Shown: piece after piece, positions 29,401 to 38,231 of the stretch
How the letters are laid out: the number at the start of each line of letters is the position of its first letter
Position numbering within the stretch: the stretch's first letter is position 1
DNA from: Martinezella calliandrae
GTDB lineage: Bacteria; Pseudomonadota; Alphaproteobacteria; Rhizobiales; Rhizobiaceae
DNA: 64,000 nt
NCBI RefSeq assembly: GCF_030272695.1
Contig: NZ_JARFYN010000040.1
Span: 1 to 64,000 of the forward strand
Reading direction: 5' to 3'
Notes under the pieces: generated by a model
Database searches by the model: none
Told to the model about the DNA's origin: nothing
What the model saw: the letters and a program-made list of their open reading frames with translations, nothing else
Program-made: the position numbers and the translations under genes

Positions 29401-30392
29401 AGGTCCTCATACCGATACCTCTGATGGCGCAGCGCTTGGCGTACCTCCCGGCCAACCTGGCCGATCAGGTCCATGAGGCTTGTGCCTGGCGCCACCGCCA
29501 AGCGCAGCGGCACCACATTCGAGACCATGCTCGGAATTTGCCGCAACGTCCGGCCCGCGCGCGCCGTGACCGGGCAGCCGATGACCAGGTCCGCTTGGTC
29601 GTGCATTCGATGGAGATAAGCGACCCCCAGCGCGATCATCAGCTGTGGCAGGGTGGCGCCGGCCCTCCGTGCCAGATCCCGCAACGCTTCTCCTACCTCA
29701 ACCGGCAGATGTGCCCGATGACGCAGGACGTCGCCGCCCGTCGATCGCCAGCCAAGGGCACCCGCCGGTTCAGGCCGGTCTGTAAAGCGCTTGGTCCAAT
29801 ACGCTCGATCCCGCAGGAAAGCTTCTGTCTGGCGGTACTCGGCATCCGACGCAAGCAGTTCCGCAAATGTGGGGAACGGGGAACGCTCCGGCACCCGGCC
29901 TGCAGCCAACGCCGTGTACACATCAGCCAAACGGCGCGCCAGCAGCGCCGCGCCGTAACCGTCCATGACGATGTGGTGATAACGTTGGAACCAGAAGGCA
30001 CGGTCGGGCCCCGCCTGGAACAGGGCGTAGGCGAAGAGCGGCCCGTGCACCAGATCGGCCGGCCGGGCGAGGTCCGCCTGCATCCAGGCCTCTGCCGCCG
30101 CGCGTGGATCGGCTTCGGCACTGACGTCGATCACCGAGAAGGACCAGTCGGTCCGGCAGCGCCGGATTTGCCGCGGCCCTTCGTCACCATCGACGAAACT
30201 AACGTGCAAGCTCTCCGCCTCGCACACCGTCTGGCGTAGCGCCCTCTCGAACAAAATCTGATCGACTGGGCCATGGATTTCCAGATATTCGGCGATGTTA
30301 TAGCGCGCGGTCCCCGGCGTGAGTTGCTCGGCCAGCCAGATTTCCGTCTGCGGTGCAGTGAGCCGATGAACGTTCTGCTGCATGCCATTCAT
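26433..30392 (-). CDS. Single-module NRPS, C-A-T-TE, predicted to activate serine
   Basis: 1319 residues with the layout and size of EntF. The condensation domain has an intact HHIVMDG at residues 139-145. The adenylation domain (about 455-960) has YTSGSTGTPKG and the pocket segments FDVSVWEFFW, VHFVPSM, RVICSGEAL and NLYGPTEAAID. These give a specificity code read as D-V-W-H-I-S-L-I-D-K, a serine-type code. The carrier domain has LGGHSLLA, with the serine for phosphopantetheine. The thioesterase has GWSFG, an Asp in YLDGYP and a His in CRHEKM, so the triad looks complete. It begins with a condensation domain but no donor module is encoded nearby, so the partner must come from elsewhere. It could make a siderophore-like or signalling serine peptide. 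Confidence 0.93.
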   Translation of the reverse strand: MNGMQQNVHRLTAPQTEIWLAEQLTPGTARYNIAEYLEIHGPVDQILFERALRQTVCEAESLHVSFVDGDEGPRQIRRCRTDWSFSVIDVSAEADPRAAAEAWMQADLARPADLVHGPLFAYALFQAGPDRAFWFQRYHHIVMDGYGAALLARRLADVYTALAAGRVPERSPFPTFAELLASDAEYRQTEAFLRDRAYWTKRFTDRPEPAGALGWRSTGGDVLRHRAHLPVEVGEALRDLARRAGATLPQLMIALGVAYLHRMHDQADLVIGCPVTARAGRTLRQIPSMVSNVVPLRLAVAPGTSLMDLIGQVGREVRQALRHQRYRYEDLRRDLGLAANWQHLFTTAINIEPFDYTLSFGGHVAAARNLANGPVRDLDLYVFDRGADAPLEIALDADATFYASADLAAYQARLELLFEAVPAAPGRPISSFELLAPAERRQIVEEWNATARPVPETTLPALFEQQVCRSPAATALIFEDQELSYAELDARANRLAHHLIGLGIGPDQVVAICLERSPEMVVALLAILKAGAAYLPLDPGYPEARLGFMLDDAGPVALVTTSALAARLPAAGPVRLLLDEPQLRATIAAASATAPTDADRVRRLDIRDLAYVIYTSGSTGTPKGVAVSEQAIVNRLLWMQAEYCLDGSDRVLQKTPSGFDVSVWEFFWPLIGGAALVLARPGGHQDPAYLAATIAGHGVTTVHFVPSMLRAFIQEQASGDYRGLRRVICSGEALPATLQALFFASLDVALHNLYGPTEAAIDVTASECSRDRDETSVPIGRPIWNTRVYVLDGSLRPVPAGVAGELYIAGTGLARGYCGRPSLTAERFVACPFGEPGGRMYRTGDLARWRADGMLDFLGRVDDQVKIRGVRIEPAEVAAALSAHPAVAQAAVVARADGPGGQQLVGYVVAVAGQDLDAQALRAHAAARLPEHMVPSAIVGLEALPLTPNGKLDRKALPALVMAGRSTRAPQTPEEALLCKLYADLLGLERVGPEDNFFELGGHSLLATRLVGRIRAALAVELPIRALFDAPTPAQLAAGLAEADHEQAAASASLRVLLPLRIQGSHPPLFCIHPAGGLAWPYAGLVQHLKGRPLYGVQALGFVDGQTSELSIEAMAEDYLHEIRSVQPCGPYHLLGWSFGCHVAHAIANRLQDKRERVSLLAYLDGYPMPREAPHAVAPEPTIRDLMEVLLDVFSDRPVEFGDAVPSPAQLRGLLAKTDALALGDRLVESIFRNFRDAPRLMREFRPRTFQGDLLFFRATLTAKESQPEDWQRYVTGRISIHDIVCRHEKMMRPATLAAIGPLLAGALERASQTRSASV

Positions 30393-30765
30393 GGCTCGCC
30401 GCTCTCTGGCTCAACACGGTACGGTGTGCGCCCTCCTAGGCTGGTTGTCGAGTTTTTGAAATTGGTCCGTGTCGACGTCGATGGCGCCGTCACGCGCGCT
30501 GCTTCCGCCCCAAAGGAAATCTGCTTGCTCATCGCATGACCGCCTTCATAAACTCAGTCTAAGCAACTCGGTAAAACGGGCCGATCATTCATCGTCCCGC
30601 TGATCTCGCTACGGAATGATCGCTTGGCCTGTAGATGCGCGATGGTCGTGAGATCCGCCGCTAGAAAGCGCTCTGGCCTCGCACGTTACAGTTCAAGCGG
30701 CAAGTGACATGCCAGCTAAAAAGCCGTTATTATTACAATAAGTTGGCTTTGCGCGGCTGGTATGT
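30393..30765. other. Upstream region of the NRPS operon, no gene seen
   Basis: 373 bases between the NRPS start and the open frame at 30766. It should contain the NRPS promoter. A moderately AT-rich patch lies at about 30720-30745. No Fur, RirA or other known operator could be assigned by eye. Confidence 0.4.
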
Positions 30766-31692
30766 TTGTTAGCCGCGATACAATTCTGTCGGGATCGCGA
30801 CGGTGGATTAAACAAATCCGACAGTGGGAGCATGTGGGGCGGTCAAGCGGCGCGAGGGCGACAAGGTCAAGAGGATCGCAGAGATACTGTCGCTGTCCCT
30901 CGCACGGTCCGCTTCTTTTTGAGGGCCAAGCTGAGCGCCAAAAGCTTGCCGCACGCTGTTGCGATCGCGGCAAAGCGATGCCTGGCCTCCAAAGGCTGTT
31001 CTGATCGGCAGCCGGGCGCTTCGTTCCTTAAAATAGACAGCAGGGAAACCATTTCAGACATGGAAATTCCAGGCTGGACATTGCGGCCGACGCGGGCTCT
31101 CAGGATTGCCGGAAAGCAGGGTGCCTTTTCGAGACTTTCAAACGTCTTCTCGACGCTGATGATGGCAGGGTTTGCAGTAGAATTGCGAACGGTGGTGCAC
31201 CAGCAAAACTGGAACCTGTTGCCGGACCTTGCCGACTATATCGCGACCAGACTTCCGTTCGTCGAGGTTTGGGCGATTATGCAGCTCGAAAACATCGGCT
31301 ACGGCAGGATGAATTGGGCTCACTCTTTCAAGGACACCTCAACGGATTTTAGCCAACTGGGACGCTCTGTAAATTTAGCCCTCGGGAGAGGCATCCCGAC
31401 CCTTCTTTATAACTTTCCGCTCTGCTCATTGCCTGCACATTACCGCCACCTGGCACCGCCTACGATCTCCGATTGGAAGAACAAATTTCTGGATGAGTGC
31501 ATTTCATGCGGTCTGCGCTCTGCTTGTGGCGGATTTTTTGAATGGTATAAGCCTTCTCTAGGGTTCAGGGGACTCCTGCCAGCGGAGACGAAGATCGGAG
31601 TAGGCTATCGCGCCAAAACGATGACCATGCGCAATCAAGGCGATATCCGGCATGAAGTAAATGATCTGCTTGCCGACACGGAGGCAGAGTGA
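30766..31692 (+). pseudogene. HxsC-type radical SAM maturase, C-terminal remnant
   Basis: From about 31130 the frame matches the C-terminal part of HxsC, the radical SAM maturase of His-Xaa-Ser peptide systems. Matching segments are FAVELRTVVHQQNW, PFVEVWAIMQLENIGYGRMNW, and the tail Cys set FLDECISCGLRSACGGFFEWY, which would bind an auxiliary iron-sulfur cluster. The radical SAM CxxxCxxC core is missing; the first about 120 residues of the open frame do not look related. No hxsA, hxsB or hxsD is nearby. The last about 40 codons overlap the antisense DUF4236 remnant, marking a fusion of two broken genes near 31565-31585. HxsC assignment is from memory of the family and moderately sure. Confidence 0.6.
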
Positions 31693-32420
31693 AATTGCTT
31701 TTGACAACCTTCGGAAGGGCATAAGCCAGGGTGGTTGCGCTTCTCTTTACTATGTAAGAGGCGCCTGCGTTTCGCTTCCATGTGGTCAGGTCTACGACTG
31801 CCCCGCCCGCCTCGATATGCCACTTCCCGGCGCAGGCGCGAAGGCTATCGAAGGCCTCAATCATCTGCTTGTAGGCCTGCTCGACTGGCCCGTCCATTTC
31901 GTAAAGCAGGACGCTCGATCGTCGGTAGGAATCAAACCATTTTCCTATCCCCCATGCCGGAGGAGCAGCCATGAGCACCCAAATGCCGACGGGTGGAACT
32001 TTCGCGAGGAAAAAGAGCCCCAAGACCGCCGTCAGCAATCCGAACACGGAGGACAAACGCCATTGCCTGCTTTTCGCGTTGATGTCGTCAAGTAGCTCGC
32101 CGACGTTCTCGTCACGCATCAGCATGACGTCACCGGATTCGACCTCGACCATGTCGACGCCAGAATCTTCGAACGTGACTTCGGCGTTTGCCGGCGCTGC
32201 CGAACGAGGCTCGGTAGTAGAAGGCGCCCCGTCCGGCGTGGACGTAATGTCCCCGAGGGCCGGCGCCGATCCGAAGCCCTCGCACACCTATAGAGACGCC
32301 GACTCCTCCTTTCGAAAAGTTAAAGCGGAACGGCCCGGCTTTGACGGACTTTCTGGTGTAGAACGGCAAACGATACCCCCATGCACCCGCGAAAGACGTT
32401 ATTCGAATTTTCGTCTGCAA
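31558..32420 (-). pseudogene. DUF4236 membrane protein, broken by two frameshifts
   Basis: Three consecutive minus-strand frames together form one DUF4236-type protein. The first (from 32420) has YTRKSVKAGPFRFNFSKGGV and VSIGVRGLRIGAGPRGHY, the diagnostic N-terminal domain. The second (about 32200-31690) has a hydrophobic segment LLTAVLGLFFLAKVPPVGIWVLMAA and ALPKVVKSNFTLP. The third (about 31690-31558) has VGKQIIYFMPDIALIAHGHRFGAIAYSDL, the expected C-terminal part. Frameshifts fall near 32200 and near 31685. The end is cut where HxsC sequence begins. Confidence 0.65.
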
Positions 32421-32466
32421 CCAAGCGGTTTGTTCAAATTCTGAAGATGACGGCGATCAGCTGGCT

Positions 32467-32805
32467 TCAGTAGCCTGCAGAGCGCTCTTCGAAAGAAGAA
32501 TTGGGTGGGACCTCGGTCAACGCTCCTGAGTAGTTGCTTGAGAGCATGGTCAAATCGTACTGATCATTGGTGGACACTAGCGTCCGCACGGCAGCATTGT
32601 TGTAATTTGCGGAAAGGGAAGGCCCGCGACCTTTCCGTGCGGCCGATGAGCTCTCCCTAGTCTTGGGGCGGGACCAGATTAGCTGGAAGCCATCTCCTTC
32701 GACTTGCGTCAGCATTGCGTAGGAGCGGGAACCTTGGTCGTCGAGCCTGACCGGGAGGTAGTCGGGGTCCGTCTGCTCGAAGCTGCCAGGCGGCGGCGAG
32801 CGGGA
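32467..32805 (-). pseudogene. DUF736 family remnant
   Basis: An open frame without a convincing start. It includes DPDYLPVRLDDQGSRSYAMLTQ and GDGFQLIWSRPK, which match the second half of DUF736 proteins (DYLSVKLDDPS...YSLIWSR). The first half is absent. The about 60 residues after the match look unrelated. A complete DUF736 gene lies in the same orientation on the far side of the TOTE gene. Confidence 0.45.
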
Positions 32806-32972
32806 TTACGCTGACCTTTGGTGTAGGTCTTGGTTTCTGCTGGTTTTTGGCGGATTCTGCTCCGTATATTTCCGGAGACTTGAAGGCGTCATGACACATA
32901 TAGCCCGTCTTAAACTGGCGGCGTCTTTGGTCTATGCTGATCCGCATGAACACTTAGGCGAAAGCTGCAAAG

Positions 32973-35414
32973 TTGGCAGAAAAGATTGATGCCTCGGATG
33001 AAATTACACGCGTTCGACGGCGGCTAGCCGATTTGAATAAAGAGCGGATAGAGCTTGAGCGTGAACTAGAAGCGTTTGAGCAACAGCTGATTTCCGATAA
33101 CCGTGCTAAAGCCGAGAAGCCAGCCTTTGCCGATGCCGCTGTTAACAACAACTCGTCGTCGATACTGAAAATCGAGTTGTTTCGGCGCCTGTTCGCCGGG
33201 CGTCCCGATGTCTTCCCGGTTCGATGGGAAAACAGAAAGGATGGACGCTCCGGTTATTCTCCGGCCTGCTCCAACGAGTGGGCCAAAGGAATTTGCGGCA
33301 AGCCGAAGGTAAAATGCGGGGAATGCCTGCATCAAGCCTTTGTCCCACCTTCCGAGGACATCATAGAAAAGCACCTTCGCGGCGGCGATATTCGCTCTGG
33401 CGATTTTGTGGCAGGGGTGTATCCATTGCTGCAAGACGAAACATGCTGGTTCCTGGCCGCCGACTTCGACAAGGAAAGCTGGGCGGGTGACACCAGAGCC
33501 TTGCTGGCCACCTGTCGTACAAAAGGAATTGCCGCAGCCCTCGAACGGTCGAGATCGGGGAATGGCGGCCATGTCTGGATATTCTTCTCCGAGCCTGTTC
33601 CTGCCAAGATTGCCCGACAACTGGGGGCCGCGCTGATAACAGAGACGATGGAGAACCGTCCCGAGATCGGCTTCACGTCCTATGACCGTTTCTTTCCCAA
33701 TCAGGACACGATGCCGCTTGGCGGCTTCGGTAATCTGATCGCGCTTCCCTTGCAAAGGAAAGCGCGCGAAAACGGCAACAGCGTTTTTGTCGATGACAAC
33801 TTGCGACCTTATGATGACCAGTGGGCCTACCTGTCGTCGTTGACCAGGCTATCGGCAGACGAAGCCTTCAGGGTCGCCGACGAAGCTGAATTGTCGGGGA
33901 GGGTCTTGGGAGTCCGGATGCCGGTCGATGACGAACATGCCGACGAGCCGTGGAAGATGTTGCCGTCACGTCGTAGCGAGCCACGGCGAATAGAAGGCGA
34001 GATCCCGCAAAGCATTAAGGTCGTGGTCGCCGATCAGGTTTACATTGACAGGACCGAGCTTCCGCCGGCGCTGATAGCGCAGTTCGTGCGTCTCGCAGCA
34101 TTCCAGAACCCGGAATTCTATCGCGCACAAGCAATGCGACTGCCGACATTCGGCAAGCCGCGGATCATCTCATGCGCCGAACTTCATCCCCGGCATGTCG
34201 CTCTGCCGCGAGGCTGTTTCGACGAAGCACTTGAGCTCATCAAGAACCACGATGCGACCGCCAATTTGGAGGATCACCGCGAAGATGGAGTGGCGCTACC
34301 TGCCGGCATTCTGTTCCAAGGAGAACTGCGCCGGCCCCAACTGCGGGCCTTTGATGCCCTCGTCGCCCATGACAACGGTGTGCTCGCCGCGACGACAGCC
34401 TTTGGCAAGACCGTCGTCGCAGCCGCACTCATCGCACATCGGAGCCGCAACGCGCTGGTTCTTGTTCACCGCCGGGAACTTCTCACCCAATGGGTGGAGC
34501 GTTTGAGTTCGTTCATGAATATCGACCCTAGGCAGATTGGAGTTATCGGTGGCGGGAAAAGAAAGCCGACTGGCGTCATCGATGTGGCGCTGATCCAAAG
34601 CCTGGTGCGGAATGGCGAGGTCGATGACATCGTCGGCAGTTACGGTCATCTGATCGTCGATGAATGCCACCATCTGTCCGCTGCAAGCTTTGAGCTTGTT
34701 GCTCGCAGGTCCAAGGCACGATACGTTGTTGGCCTATCAGCGACGGTCGCCCGGAAAGACGGACATCATCCGATCATCTTCATGCAATGCGGCCCCGTCC
34801 GCCATCGTGTCGACGCAAGAGTTCAAGCTGCCGAGCGTGGGATTCGTCATCGCGCCCGTGACCGTTCGACGAAGTTTGAGTTGCCGGCGCCTCTGGTCTC
34901 GGCCGAGCGCCCGTCAATGCCAGCGATCTATGCGGCCCTTGCGCAGGACCACGGCCGAAATGAGCTTATATTCGATGACGTGCTGAAATCGCTTGAGGCC
35001 AAGCGTTCACCGATCGTTTTGACAGAACGGAAAGACCACCTCGATTATCTTCAGCAGAGATTCTCGCCCTTCGTGAAAAATCTCGTAGTGCTACGCGGCG
35101 GCATGTCGGCCAAAGACCGTAAGCAAGCCAACACGGGATTGAATGTCGCCGACGATGATGAGCGCCTCATAATTGCGATAGGCCGCTATATAGGGGAAGG
35201 CTTCGATGATGCTCGGCTGGACACGTTGTTCCTGACGATGCCGATCGCCTGGAAAGGAACTTTGGCGCAATATGTAGGCCGTCTGCATAGACAGCATGAC
35301 GGTAAGCGAGATGTCTTGGTCGTCGACTATGTCGATAACACCGTTCCCGTGCTCGCCCGGATGGCCGCAAAGCGGCGAGTGGGTTATCGCGCGCTGGGAT
35401 ATGTCATCGAGTGA
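32973..35414 (+). CDS. TOTE-type primase-helicase
   Basis: 813 residues from a TTG start. An N-terminal coiled coil (about 5-45) is followed by the TOTE archaeo-eukaryotic-primase-like domain (about 70-300). This has a Cys cluster C-(x7)-C-(x6)-C-x2-C (CSNEWAKGICGKPKVKCGEC), the catalytic DxD in WFLAADFDKESW, the SGNGGHVWIFF motif and GGFGNLIALPL. The second half is a superfamily-2 helicase: Walker A variant TTAFGKT, Walker B DECHH, motif III GLSAT, and a C-terminal helicase lobe with QYVGRLHRQHDGKRD. Such proteins belong to predicted conflict (defence) systems. It stands alone here, with the convergent DUF736 gene overlapping its 3' end by 31 bases. Confidence 0.85.
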   Translation: MAEKIDASDEITRVRRRLADLNKERIELERELEAFEQQLISDNRAKAEKPAFADAAVNNNSSSILKIELFRRLFAGRPDVFPVRWENRKDGRSGYSPACSNEWAKGICGKPKVKCGECLHQAFVPPSEDIIEKHLRGGDIRSGDFVAGVYPLLQDETCWFLAADFDKESWAGDTRALLATCRTKGIAAALERSRSGNGGHVWIFFSEPVPAKIARQLGAALITETMENRPEIGFTSYDRFFPNQDTMPLGGFGNLIALPLQRKARENGNSVFVDDNLRPYDDQWAYLSSLTRLSADEAFRVADEAELSGRVLGVRMPVDDEHADEPWKMLPSRRSEPRRIEGEIPQSIKVVVADQVYIDRTELPPALIAQFVRLAAFQNPEFYRAQAMRLPTFGKPRIISCAELHPRHVALPRGCFDEALELIKNHDATANLEDHREDGVALPAGILFQGELRRPQLRAFDALVAHDNGVLAATTAFGKTVVAAALIAHRSRNALVLVHRRELLTQWVERLSSFMNIDPRQIGVIGGGKRKPTGVIDVALIQSLVRNGEVDDIVGSYGHLIVDECHHLSAASFELVARRSKARYVVGLSATVARKDGHHPIIFMQCGPVRHRVDARVQAAERGIRHRARDRSTKFELPAPLVSAERPSMPAIYAALAQDHGRNELIFDDVLKSLEAKRSPIVLTERKDHLDYLQQRFSPFVKNLVVLRGGMSAKDRKQANTGLNVADDDERLIIAIGRYIGEGFDDARLDTLFLTMPIAWKGTLAQYVGRLHRQHDGKRDVLVVDYVDNTVPVLARMAAKRRVGYRALGYVIE

Positions 35415-35740
35415 TAGAGCCCTGCGGGAAGCGGAGCATCGTGGCCCTGTTTAGCGGGCCAGATGGGTCTGTGCTCGCCTTTGCCGCCCAGGACGAGGGA
35501 GGTGTAGACCGGTGCCGTGAAGGACGGGTCATCAAGCCTGAGCGAGAGATATTCGGCTCTCGTCTCACGAGCGGTCCAGCTCCACCGCTCGACACCGGTT
35601 GCCGTGTCCCGGAAATCTGGGACGCAATCGTTGTCACGGTCGCAGGGTTTGATGCTGGCCTTGACATGAAGGGTGAGGGTTTTGATGGTGCCGTTATAGG
35701 CGCCGGTCTCGTCGCGGGTGAAGGTGCCGATCTGAGCCAT
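35384..35740 (-). CDS. DUF736 family protein
   Basis: 118 residues from MAQIGTFTRDETGAYNGTIKTLTLHVK, with a GGAG ribosome site nine bases before the ATG. DUF736 proteins are small plasmid proteins of rhizobia of unknown role, recognised by the IGTF start, the TLT strand and LSLRLDDPSFTAPVYTSL. An extra tail of about 30 residues after this (GGKGEHRPIWPAKQG...) goes beyond the usual end. Convergent with the TOTE gene, with a 31-base overlap. Confidence 0.75.
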   Translation of the reverse strand: MAQIGTFTRDETGAYNGTIKTLTLHVKASIKPCDRDNDCVPDFRDTATGVERWSWTARETRAEYLSLRLDDPSFTAPVYTSLVLGGKGEHRPIWPAKQGHDAPLPAGLYHSMTYPSAR

Positions 35741-36006
35741 TGTCGTATCTCCTGAGAGTTGGTCGAAGCCGCCCGATGCGGCCTCGATGGCAGTCGAGAG
35801 GCGATGGGCTGGCCTGCTGCATCGAAGAACCAAAGCGCCAGTGGAGTTCGGCGACAGCCGAGTTTGTTGGTCCGCGGGGAATGACCGCTCGCGGTGAGGG
35901 AAGAAGATCGGCGGAGTCGTTGCAGACCAAGGCTTCTGCGGCTCCTTGCGCGTATTTCCGGAACGAAGCGGGACAGTTCCTCTCGACCTTGAGATCCTTC
36001 AGTCCT

Positions 36007-37329
36007 TCATGGCTCATTGGGCTCCTCGCGCTGATGCGACGCTTTGGCCACCGCGTTGAGCCCATTTACAGAACCAAGCTCTGACTCTCGAGGCCTGCGA
36101 ACCCGCAAGAGGCACCCGGTAGCGATCAACAACAGAGCTCCAGCGGAGGCTTCCAGTGACAAAGTCAGGGAGTAACTCTGCGCGACCGCGCCCCACACCC
36201 AACTTCCTGCCGCGATACCGCCGTGCGTTAATGCAAAATAGATCGAGATGGTGCGACCTGCGATCCACCGCGGGCTCGCCAGCTGCACACTCACGGTAAG
36301 GCTAGACCAGGCGATGACCCAACCCGCACCCCCCAGGGCGAGTGCGACCGCCGCCAATGCGAGTGCAGGGATCAGAGCAAGGGAAATGGAGCACGTCGCA
36401 CAGGCGGCGCACGCGAGCGCTATTAGCCGTTCCTGAGGCAGCTTCCGTCCGAACACGCTGTTGGAGATGCCGCCGAGGACGGCGCCAGTGCCGAAGCCTC
36501 CCATCAAAATGCCATATGCGATCGCCCCTCCCGCGAATTGGTCGCGAACAATCAGAGGGAGCAGCGCGAGTATGGAGATGCTGGCCAGACCAAAGAGCGT
36601 TCCGCGCGCGATCGCTGTCTTGAGTTCCCAAGACATCGTCGTGAAGCGCACTCCGGCACTGATTGCGGCAATCATGGACTCGCGCGGGAGAGGTGAAGAG
36701 CGGGCCTTCCAGTTGCAGCGCCGTAAGGCGCATAGTGGCAAAAGATAGCAGAGTGTGGTCAGGGAGAAAGCCGTCATAGGTCCGAGCGAGGCAATGACGA
36801 TGCCACCAAGCGCCGGGCCCACCGTCCGGACAGTATTGAATCCGACCGACGTAAGCGTTATGGCAGCGGGAAGATCGCGTCGATCCACAATATCGCCGAT
36901 TGACGCCGCCCGAGCAGGACCGTTGAGAGCGGCGCCACATCCGAGCAAAAAGCTGCAGCCGAGGATAAGCCACGGATCGACAAAGGCGAACGCCACAAGA
37001 GCGGTAAGCATCGCAGATGCCAGGATCATCACGCACCTGCCGGAAAACATGACCCTACCACGGCTGAAATTATCGGCGATGGCCCCGGCAAAGACAGACA
37101 GAATGAACGTGGGCAGCGTTGATGACGCCTGTACAAGCGCGACCATCAGATCAGAAGGAGAGACAGTAGCCATCAGCCAACTGCTGGCTATTGTCTGCAT
37201 CAACGAGCCAAGGCTGGAAACCTGCATTGCGAGCCAGATCGAACGAAAAGTCGGGTTCTTGAGCGGCGCAAACGTCCTTAGTAATGTTGCATCCGCCGCT
37301 ACGCGCGCCACTCTGCTTACTTTCTCCAA
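36007..37329 (-). CDS. MFS exporter, EntS/DUF894-like
   Basis: 440 residues with about 12 hydrophobic helices. The N-terminus TFRSIWLAMQVSSLGSLMQTIASSWLM and the loop GAIADNFSRGRVM (MFS A-motif variant) are typical of the MFS_3 branch that includes the enterobactin exporter EntS and related drug pumps. The helices end near residue 415 and a short soluble tail follows. Related rhizobial proteins often have a longer C-terminal domain that is absent here. It stands alone. A link with the NRPS, about 6 kb away, is possible but unsupported. Confidence 0.8.
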   Translation of the reverse strand: MEKVSRVARVAADATLLRTFAPLKNPTFRSIWLAMQVSSLGSLMQTIASSWLMATVSPSDLMVALVQASSTLPTFILSVFAGAIADNFSRGRVMFSGRCVMILASAMLTALVAFAFVDPWLILGCSFLLGCGAALNGPARAASIGDIVDRRDLPAAITLTSVGFNTVRTVGPALGGIVIASLGPMTAFSLTTLCYLLPLCALRRCNWKARSSPLPRESMIAAISAGVRFTTMSWELKTAIARGTLFGLASISILALLPLIVRDQFAGGAIAYGILMGGFGTGAVLGGISNSVFGRKLPQERLIALACAACATCSISLALIPALALAAVALALGGAGWVIAWSSLTVSVQLASPRWIAGRTISIYFALTHGGIAAGSWVWGAVAQSYSLTLSLEASAGALLLIATGCLLRVRRPRESELGSVNGLNAVAKASHQREEPNEP

Positions 37330-37786
37330 CTCATTGCGCTCCGTCTAGTCCGGTTGACTGGCATATTCCCCGCGGGATCGCGCTTGGGGAGGCCGTAGGG
37401 ATCAGGTTCATGGTCTTTCCGGGTTGTGCGAGCGTCGTGATGATCGGAAAGCGGGCGGACACAGCTCAGGCCCCACTTATTCAGATCCTGGCCTTTATTA
37501 TCTTTATGAAAAGCAATCGCGGCGAGGTGACTTACGCCCTCCAGATTGGCCGGCGGCTGATCCCGCCGGCACAAGGGGTGAATTTCAAGAGTCGTGCCAA
37601 CTGCGCAGAAAACCTTCTGCCCACGATTCAATGGCTTAAGAGGGTGCGCTATAAGGCAGACCGAACACCACCATGTCGCGGCCGCGACAAACTCGGCAGT
37701 CCGTTGCTTGATGTTTTCACAGGAATGCCGGACTGAATTCAACTGCGGGGCGGAATTCACGTGTTAGTCAGTAGCGTTCCGCGTCG
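37330..37786. other. Non-coding or decayed stretch
   Basis: 457 bases. Open frames on both strands (up to about 147 codons) overlap one another and none is family-like. Nothing recognisable. Confidence 0.4.
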
Positions 37787-37990
37787 GTGGAGGACCTCAC
37801 CCGTCCTCTATCGGCAACGACGTCACGTAATTTAATGAAGATCATCTTTTTCGCGGCGCTCCTGTTTGGCCTCGAGTCGCTGCGCGAGCTGCCCGATCTC
37901 GATCGGTGGGAGGACGCTGGGCTGCTCAACCACCAGGCGCTCGAAGAGGGCGCGATCGCTGAGATTGAAGGCCAAGTACTGGAGGACTGA
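37787..37990 (+). pseudogene. ScpB-like C-terminal fragment
   Basis: A 67-codon frame. Its second half, LFGLESLRELPDLDRWEDAGLLNHQAL, resembles the last part of ScpB, the kleisin-partner subunit of the SMC condensin complex, where FGL-x-SLRDLPDLE-x-LEDAGLL is conserved. The winged-helix domains of ScpB are missing. Probably a broken plasmid-borne scpB copy. Confidence 0.4.
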
Positions 37991-38231
37991 GGCGTTGGCC
38001 TTGCGGCCGCCTTTACGCCCCGGTTTTCTGCTGCATCGGTCGACCAAGGAGGGAAAGCTTTCCCCTCTCAAGGAGTCGTCCGGTAAATCCGGAAACCGGT
38101 GACTCAGGTCTTCGGTTCGTCGACCGGCTTAGGATTGCTCTATCCGAATGATTTCGACCAGCACGCCGAAATAGATTGCAATCATGCATATTTTGTGCAT
38201 AATGTGCGTTTATAATGGAGTTGTGACGACT

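Noticed and set aside
29304..30239. Plus-strand frame of 311 codons opposite the NRPS condensation domain
   Set aside because: Fully antisense to the condensation domain with its conserved motifs.
35694..36065. Minus-strand frame of 123 codons between DUF736 and the MFS gene
   Set aside because: Its first third (MSHEGLKDLKVERNC) could be a real small gene start, but the rest overlaps DUF736 in another frame and no family was recognised.
37284..37760. Opposing frames of about 150 codons after the MFS gene
   Set aside because: They overlap each other, lack motifs and cannot both be genes; left as uncharacterised.
38184..38231. Upstream ATG as the start of the AAA15 ATPase
   Set aside because: MHILCIMCVYNGVV is unlike family starts, which begin at MLLEFRVKNFRSF.
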